From Brevundimonas sp. UBA986 (GTDB taxonomy: Bacteria > Pseudomonadota > Alphaproteobacteria > Caulobacterales > Caulobacteraceae): a stretch of 9,352 nt of DNA. The stretch is from NCBI GenBank assembly GCA_002292165.1, contig DBBK01000136.1, positions 1 to 9,352 on the forward strand. The letters run 5' to 3'. Positions 6,090 to 9,352 of the stretch are shown here, piece by piece (the first letter of the stretch is position 1; every line of letters begins with the position of its first letter). The translations under genes were made by a program, and so were the position numbers. The notes beneath the pieces were generated by a model that did no database searches, was not told the DNA's origin, and saw nothing but the letters and a program-made list of their open reading frames with translations.

Positions 6090-6530
6090 ATGGGCTCGAC
6101 CTTCTCCGACATACTCTCCAGTCCCGAAATCCAGGCCTTCGCCAGCGGATTCCCGGTCATGGTGCTGCACCTGATCGCGACCTTCGTCCTGCTGGCCGCC
6201 GGCGCCGTCGTCTATGGGCTGCTGACGCCGTGGAAGGAGATCGCCCTGATCCGCGAGGGCAATTCGGCGGCCAGCGTGGCCTTTGGCGGGGTGCTGCTGG
6301 GTCTGGCCATTCCGCTGGCGGTGTCGCTGTCGGTCTCGACCTCGCTCAGGGACATCGTCCTGTGGGGTATCGCCACCCTGGTGCTGCAGCTGCTGGCCTT
6401 CCGCATCGTTGACGCGGTCCTGACCGGACTGCCGCAACGGATTCAGGAAGGCGAGATCTCGGCCGCCGTCCTGCTGGTCGCGGCCAAGCTGGCGACCGCT
6501 CTCGTCCTCGCCGCCGCCCTGACGGGCTGA
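6090..6530 (+). CDS. DUF350 family inner-membrane protein
   Basis: A 146-residue protein with four predicted membrane helices at about 22-45, 62-83, 88-111 and 123-143. It fits DUF350 (UPF0719, the YjfL family), whose function is not established. The family hallmark is an internally repeated two-helix unit with a conserved charged-plus-small-residue stretch, seen here as IREGNSAASVAFGG (54-67) and again as IQEGEISAAVLLVA (118-131). The start ATG is preceded only by a weak AGGG. The gene ends 17 nt before the membrane-anchored protease gene, so the two are probably co-transcribed. Confidence 0.85.
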   Translation: MGSTFSDILSSPEIQAFASGFPVMVLHLIATFVLLAAGAVVYGLLTPWKEIALIREGNSAASVAFGGVLLGLAIPLAVSLSVSTSLRDIVLWGIATLVLQLLAFRIVDAVLTGLPQRIQEGEISAAVLLVAAKLATALVLAAALTG

Positions 6531-6547
6531 GAGGGGCTAACCAGGCC

Positions 6548-7378
6548 ATGGCCGGTTTCCGCATCCCGGACTGGAGTGTCTATGCCGTGGTCCTGGCGGC
6601 CATCATCGGCCTGTCGCTGAGCCGGCGCGAGAACGCCGACGCCCCCCCTGCCCCCGCCCCGCCCGACGAGGCCGAGGGCGCGCTGCTGGGCCCCATCACC
6701 CCCTTCGATCCCGCCGTGACGGTGGAGGCGCCGGACGGCCCCTTCCAGCCCTCGGCCGGGACCGCCTTCTCCATCGCCGCCGACGGCCGCTGGATCACCG
6801 CACGCCATGTCGTGGATGGCTGCAGGAAGCCCGCGCTGGTGGTCGGCGGCGGCCGGGCCGTGGCGGCGGACCTGAGGCTGGCGCGCGGCGCCGACGTCGC
6901 CCTGCTGATCACCGACGGGGGCCCGCCCGGCCTGCCCATCCTGACCCGGCCGGAGCTCAAACACGGCCAACGCGCCTTCCATCCGGGCTTCCCGCAAGGC
7001 CGTGTCGGGGAGGTTTCCAGCCGTCTTCTGGGCCGCGAGACCCTGAAGGTCCATGGTCGGGGCGCCCGCGACGAGCCGGTCCTGGCCTGGGCCGAGGTCG
7101 GCCGCACCGAGGGGTTGGACGGGACGCTGGCGGGCCTGTCCGGGGCGCCGGCGCTGGACCGTCAGGGCCGGGTGCTGGGCGTGACCATCGCCGAGGCGCC
7201 GCGCCGGGGCCGCATCTACACCACCTCGCCCGAGACCTTCGCCCCGACCATCCGGGGCCAGTCGGGCGCCGAGCAGGCCCCGCTGGACGAACCGATCACC
7301 GTCGACAACTACGGCCGGGTCTCCGACACCCTGAGGCGTGACCTGCGCGTGGCCCAGGTGGTCTGTCTGGCGGGCTGA
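6548..7378 (+). CDS. Membrane-anchored trypsin-like serine protease
   Basis: A 276-residue protein with one N-terminal membrane segment (about 10-25), a Pro/Ala-rich linker (30-45) and a periplasmic trypsin-like domain. The catalytic triad is readable as His87 in WITARHVVDGC, Asp116 in ARGADVALLIT and Ser198 in GLSGAPALD. The Ser motif GLSGAP departs from the common GNSGGP of HtrA-type enzymes. There is no PDZ domain. Cys92, next to the catalytic His, and Cys273 near the C-terminus could form a disulfide. AGAGGGG lies about 11 nt upstream of the ATG. It follows the DUF350 gene by 17 nt. Target proteins are unknown; a cell-envelope quality-control or signalling role is inferred from location only. 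Confidence 0.87.
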   Translation: MAGFRIPDWSVYAVVLAAIIGLSLSRRENADAPPAPAPPDEAEGALLGPITPFDPAVTVEAPDGPFQPSAGTAFSIAADGRWITARHVVDGCRKPALVVGGGRAVAADLRLARGADVALLITDGGPPGLPILTRPELKHGQRAFHPGFPQGRVGEVSSRLLGRETLKVHGRGARDEPVLAWAEVGRTEGLDGTLAGLSGAPALDRQGRVLGVTIAEAPRRGRIYTTSPETFAPTIRGQSGAEQAPLDEPITVDNYGRVSDTLRRDLRVAQVVCLAG

Positions 7379-7383
7379 GCGCC

Positions 7384-7406
7384 CGCGTCAGGCTCGGCCT
7401 CAGGCG
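7384..7406. terminator. Inverted repeat between convergent genes
   Basis: The sequence can fold as an imperfect stem of about ten positions with two mismatches around a 3-nt TCG loop. It spans the 21-nt gap between the protease stop and the stop of the convergent leftward gene, and includes the last codons of the latter. There is no T-tract, so a bidirectional terminator role is only suggested by position. Confidence 0.35.
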
Positions 7407-8293
7407 TAGAGCGCCACGAACATGCCGGCGGCGGGCGACGAGTTGCGGATGTCGCGATCCATCTTCTCCAGCGCCTTGTCGACCTCCTTGAGGCCCTCTT
7501 CCGTTTCCTTGAAGGCCCTCTTCGTCTCATCGTCGGGGCCCTTGAGGGCGGTCTGGATCTTCGCCTTGGTCAGCAACTCGCGGATCACCTTGCCGACGCC
7601 GCGCACCATCTTGACGAAATCCATGTCGCCGGCAGCCTCGGAGCCGCTGACCTCGTCGCGCATCTTTTCGTAGATATTGCGGGGATCGACGGCGGCGGTC
7701 GGAACGGCCGTGGACGAGGCCTTCGCATCGAGCGGAGAGGCTGCATCCGCGACCGCTTCGGCGCCTTCACCCTCGGCAGAGGGGCCGGCTTCGCGCGCGA
7801 CAGCCTCGTCTTTGGCCGGATCGATGGCGGCAGCCTTGCCTGAAGGCGCTTCGGCGGGATCGGCGGCGGCGGGCGCCGCCGGGGCGGTCGCGGAGGCGCC
7901 GCCGAGGTCGCGGGTCGCGCCGCCGGCGTCGGCATAGGCCTTGATGGCCGATTTCAGGTCCTTGACGATCGCTGCCAGCTGTTTGGCCATGACCTGCGGA
8001 TTGTCGGAGGCGAACTGCTTCAGCGTCCGGATACGCTCGATCAGGGCCATGACCTGGGCCTTCGCCTGGGCCTTGAGCGAGTCCCGTCGTTGTTTCTGCA
8101 TGTCGCCAAGCGCGGTCGCGACGGTGTGGGCGGCTCCGGTCTTTTCGGACGCCCTGTCCGACGCCTTCGTGGAATTGGCGGAGTCCGCCTTCAGCAGGGC
8201 GGCGAGGGTCGCGGCGGGCTTTTCGGCCGCCGCCTTGAGGTCTGTTTTGAAACCCGTGGCCTGTCTGGCGAGGGTCAGCGTGGCGAGCGTCAT
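7400..8293 (-). CDS. Alanine-rich helical protein of unknown function
   Basis: A 297-residue protein from MTLATLTLARQATG; I do not recognise a named family. Three parts are visible. Residues about 60-125 are helical and charged (IERIRTLKQFASDNPQVMAK, then LAAIVKDLKSAIKAYADAGG). Residues about 126-203 form a low-complexity Ala/Pro/Glu linker. Residues about 204-286 are again helical, with EGLKEVDKALEKMDRDI likely a coiled coil. There is no signal peptide, no membrane helix and no cysteine. Such composition is common in proteins exported unfolded or in structural scaffolds, but that is a guess. A GTG at 8332 would add 13 residues; the ATG is preferred because neither start has a strong ribosome binding site and the added residues are low-complexity. 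It is convergent with the protease gene. Confidence 0.72.
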   Translation of the reverse strand: MTLATLTLARQATGFKTDLKAAAEKPAATLAALLKADSANSTKASDRASEKTGAAHTVATALGDMQKQRRDSLKAQAKAQVMALIERIRTLKQFASDNPQVMAKQLAAIVKDLKSAIKAYADAGGATRDLGGASATAPAAPAAADPAEAPSGKAAAIDPAKDEAVAREAGPSAEGEGAEAVADAASPLDAKASSTAVPTAAVDPRNIYEKMRDEVSGSEAAGDMDFVKMVRGVGKVIRELLTKAKIQTALKGPDDETKRAFKETEEGLKEVDKALEKMDRDIRNSSPAAGMFVALYA

Positions 8294-8376
8294 CGGATCC
8301 GAGCTTTCTGCTGGAAGCCCGGATCCTGACACAGAGAGACTAAGCGGGGCTTTACGAGGCCCGGGTCGGTAGTCAG

Positions 8377-8784
8377 TTACCGCGTGTAATAGTAATCCGC
8401 GATCTGGCAGACGTTGATGTTGCGGCGTTCGAGGACCTGGCCGTTGGTGAACTCGGCGCGGAAGTCGTAGACGCAGGCGCCCGAGCCGTCGTCGATGTTG
8501 ACGGTCCAGTTGCGGCCCGAGGCCAGGGTGTCGGAGCCCAGGATATCCTCTTCCCAGCTGTCGGTGCGGGCGTCGGACGCATAGAAGCGCAGCATGGTCC
8601 AGCCGGTCTGATTGTGGACGGTGACGCGGCGGTTATAGCCGTCGCGCGACTGGGCGACCTTCACAACGGCGACGGGCTTGGCGACGAGGGTCGCCTGGGT
8701 GGGTTCGGCGGCGACGGCCGAGCCGGCGCCGACGAGGGCGAGGCCGATCAGGGCGTTGCGGGCGATAGAGGCGAACTTGGTCAT
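8377..8784 (-). CDS. Small exported protein with uncharacterised domain
   Basis: A 135-residue protein with a clear Sec signal peptide; cleavage is expected after AVAA at about residue 26. The mature domain (about 48-135) contains NRRVTVHNQTGWTMLRFYAS (51-70), DSWEEDILGSDTL (75-87), VNIDDGSGACVYDFRAEF (95-112) and NVCQIADYYYTR. I recall this pattern, with 'W-E-E-D-I-L-G' and 'I-D-D-G-S-G-x-C', from many alphaproteobacterial exported proteins annotated only as hypothetical. Cys104 and Cys126 are well placed for a disulfide. Alternating hydrophobic stretches suggest a beta fold. AAGGA about 8 nt before the ATG supports the start. Its upstream region carries the 10-bp repeat array. Function unknown. 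Confidence 0.85.
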   Translation of the reverse strand: MTKFASIARNALIGLALVGAGSAVAAEPTQATLVAKPVAVVKVAQSRDGYNRRVTVHNQTGWTMLRFYASDARTDSWEEDILGSDTLASGRNWTVNIDDGSGACVYDFRAEFTNGQVLERRNINVCQIADYYYTR

Positions 8785-8860
8785 GGCGTGATCCTTTCCC
8801 CGGACGGCAGGCCGTGGCGGCGTCCGTCGATGAGGAAAGTTACCGCCGTTCCGCCAGAAG

Positions 8861-8900
8861 GGCTCCTGACGGGGTCTGACGGCGGCTGACGGGCCCTGAC
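8861..8900. repeat. Four tandem GGNNNCTGAC repeats, 10-bp period
   Basis: Four consecutive 10-bp units, beginning at 8861, 8871, 8881 and 8891, each read GG-NNN-CTGAC, with the three middle bases varying (CTC, GGT, CGG, GCC). The CTGAC blocks are therefore spaced by almost exactly one DNA helical turn and lie on one face of the helix. The array is 77-116 nt upstream of the exported-protein gene (minus strand) and ends 60 nt before the dnaK -35 element. A 10-bp period is not compatible with a peptide repeat. A phased protein-binding site is the simplest reading. Confidence 0.7.
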
Positions 8901-8959
8901 GAAAGGCTCCCGGAGAGCAAAGAGTCCTCGGGTTGAATCCCGACGTTGCACATCAAGGC

Positions 8960-8987
8960 CTTGCGGGGCATGAGGGCTTTCCCATAT
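8960..8987 (+). promoter_or_regulatory. Candidate sigma-32 (RpoH) heat-shock promoter of dnaK
   Basis: CTTGCGG (8960-8966), a 13-nt spacer, then TCCCATAT (8980-8987). This compares well with the sigma-32 consensus CTTGAAA - N13-15 - CCCCATNT: the CTTG core and all but the first base of the -10 element match. Transcription would begin near 8995, leaving a leader of about 155 nt. A RpoH-dependent dnaK promoter is established in Caulobacter and other alphaproteobacteria. Confidence 0.65.
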
Positions 8988-9001
8988 CCGCACCAGCCGG
9001 A

Positions 9002-9027
9002 GAGGCCCCGGAATCACTGGGGGCTTT
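9002..9027 (+). other. Possible hairpin in the dnaK leader
   Basis: The sequence can form a stem of about eight pairs (9002-9009 with 9020-9027, including two G-U pairs) around a 10-nt loop, with a CCCC/GGGG core. It lies just after the predicted start of the dnaK transcript. It could stabilise the leader; no thermometer-like masking of the ribosome binding site is evident. Confidence 0.3.
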
Positions 9028-9133
9028 CCAACGGAAACCATCCAACCGTCCCTCTGCTGAGGGGCATCAAGACAACCGGGGACGGTCACGCGCGGCGCTT
9101 AGCTTGAAAAGGCCGCCGCACCGCCCGCCAGAC

Positions 9134-9138
9134 GGAGA
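9134..9138 (+). promoter_or_regulatory. dnaK ribosome binding site
   Basis: GGAGA lies 13 nt before the dnaK ATG, somewhat further than usual. The purine-rich stretch continues (GAGACAGAAAAG), and no closer Shine-Dalgarno sequence exists. Confidence 0.55.
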
Positions 9139-9151
9139 GACAGAAAAGCCT

Positions 9152-9352
9152 ATGGCCAAGATTATCGGCATCGACCTCGGCACGACCAACTCATGCGTCG
9201 CGGTCATGGACGGCAAGAACCCCAAGGTCGTGGAAAACGCCGAGGGCAACCGCACGACCCCGTCGGTCGTGGCGATCCAGGACGGCGCGGAAGTGCTGGT
9301 GGGTCAACCCGCCAAGCGCCAGGCCGTCACCAACCCGAAGAACACCTTCTAC
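9152..9352 (+). CDS. dnaK: Hsp70 chaperone DnaK (N-terminal part)
   Basis: The first 67 codons of dnaK, cut by the window end. The protein starts MAKIIGIDLGTTNSCVAVMD, which holds the phosphate-1 loop of the Hsp70 ATPase domain (GIDLGTTNS, residues 6-14). It continues with ENAEGNRTTPSVVA (28-41) and LVGQPAKRQAVTNPKNT (49-65), all standard DnaK sequence. DnaK binds exposed hydrophobic segments of client proteins in an ATP cycle driven by DnaJ and GrpE. The start is unambiguous. A sigma-32-like promoter is present upstream, in keeping with heat-shock control; dnaJ often follows but lies outside the window. Confidence 0.98.
   Translation, partial: MAKIIGIDLGTTNSCVAVMDGKNPKVVENAEGNRTTPSVVAIQDGAEVLVGQPAKRQAVTNPKNTFY

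Larger units (their letters stand above)
8785..9151. other. 367-nt intergenic region upstream of dnaK
   Basis: No convincing gene lies here; an open frame on the minus strand in this span has no family-like features. From left to right it holds the leader and presumed promoter of the small exported protein (minus strand, about 8785-8860), the tandem 10-bp repeats (8861-8900), a sigma-32-like promoter (8960-8987), a possible leader hairpin (9002-9027) and the dnaK ribosome binding site. Confidence 0.6.

Noticed and set aside
8294..8376. Terminator hairpin between the exported-protein gene and the helical-protein gene
   Set aside because: Only about four consecutive GC pairs with an eight-base loop and no U-tract; too weak to call.
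8826..8852. ECF sigma-like promoter (GGAAC on the minus strand) for the exported-protein gene
   Set aside because: Only the -35 half matches. At 15-17 nt spacing the sequence does not give the CGTT-type -10 expected for an EcfG/SigT promoter.
8781..9089. Minus-strand open frame in the dnaK upstream region
   Set aside because: No ribosome binding site or family features are evident, and it runs through the phased repeats and the predicted heat-shock promoter.

Overview
The window is GC-rich, densely packed bacterial chromosome. The gene content points to an alphaproteobacterium, most likely in the Caulobacteraceae (Brevundimonas or Caulobacter type); this assignment is an inference from gene families and was not tested. 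The main clues are the comF - grxC - nitrilase - DUF1178 order, the alphaproteobacterial NDUFAF5-like methyltransferase, a Flp pilin ending its leader in ESG/ATAIEYG, and dnaK. I see no tRNA, rRNA, CRISPR array, insertion sequence or phage gene, and nothing that forms a recognisable new multi-gene system. The unusual signals are small and local.

Left part (1-4359). The last 20 codons of a plus-strand gene meet a leftward run of seven genes. In transcription order these are comF, grxC, a Nit1-like amidase, DUF1178, an AraC-type regulator, a DUF6265-like exported protein and a GNAT acetyltransferase. Most spacings are 4 nt or less, or overlaps. The 68-nt gap before grxC and the 30-nt gap before the DUF6265 gene are the places where the run could be split. 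The first four genes are a thiol/housekeeping block and the last three look like an attached regulatory module.

Middle (4358-5913). An NDUFAF5-like methyltransferase-fold gene runs rightward from a start codon that overlaps the comF start codon on the other strand. It ends against a leftward pair, a MutT-type Nudix hydrolase followed by an orphan Flp pilin with a perfect Shine-Dalgarno sequence and a small hairpin between them.

Right part (5914-9352). After a 176-nt divergent gap come a DUF350 membrane protein and a membrane-anchored trypsin-like protease, probably one operon. Facing them are two leftward genes: an alanine-rich helical protein of unknown function and a small exported protein with an uncharacterised all-beta-looking domain. 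A 367-nt intergenic region then precedes dnaK, which runs off the window. It holds a good candidate sigma-32 heat-shock promoter, a possible leader hairpin, and four tandem copies of GGNNNCTGAC with an exact 10-bp period. That repeat array is the most eye-catching unexplained element here.
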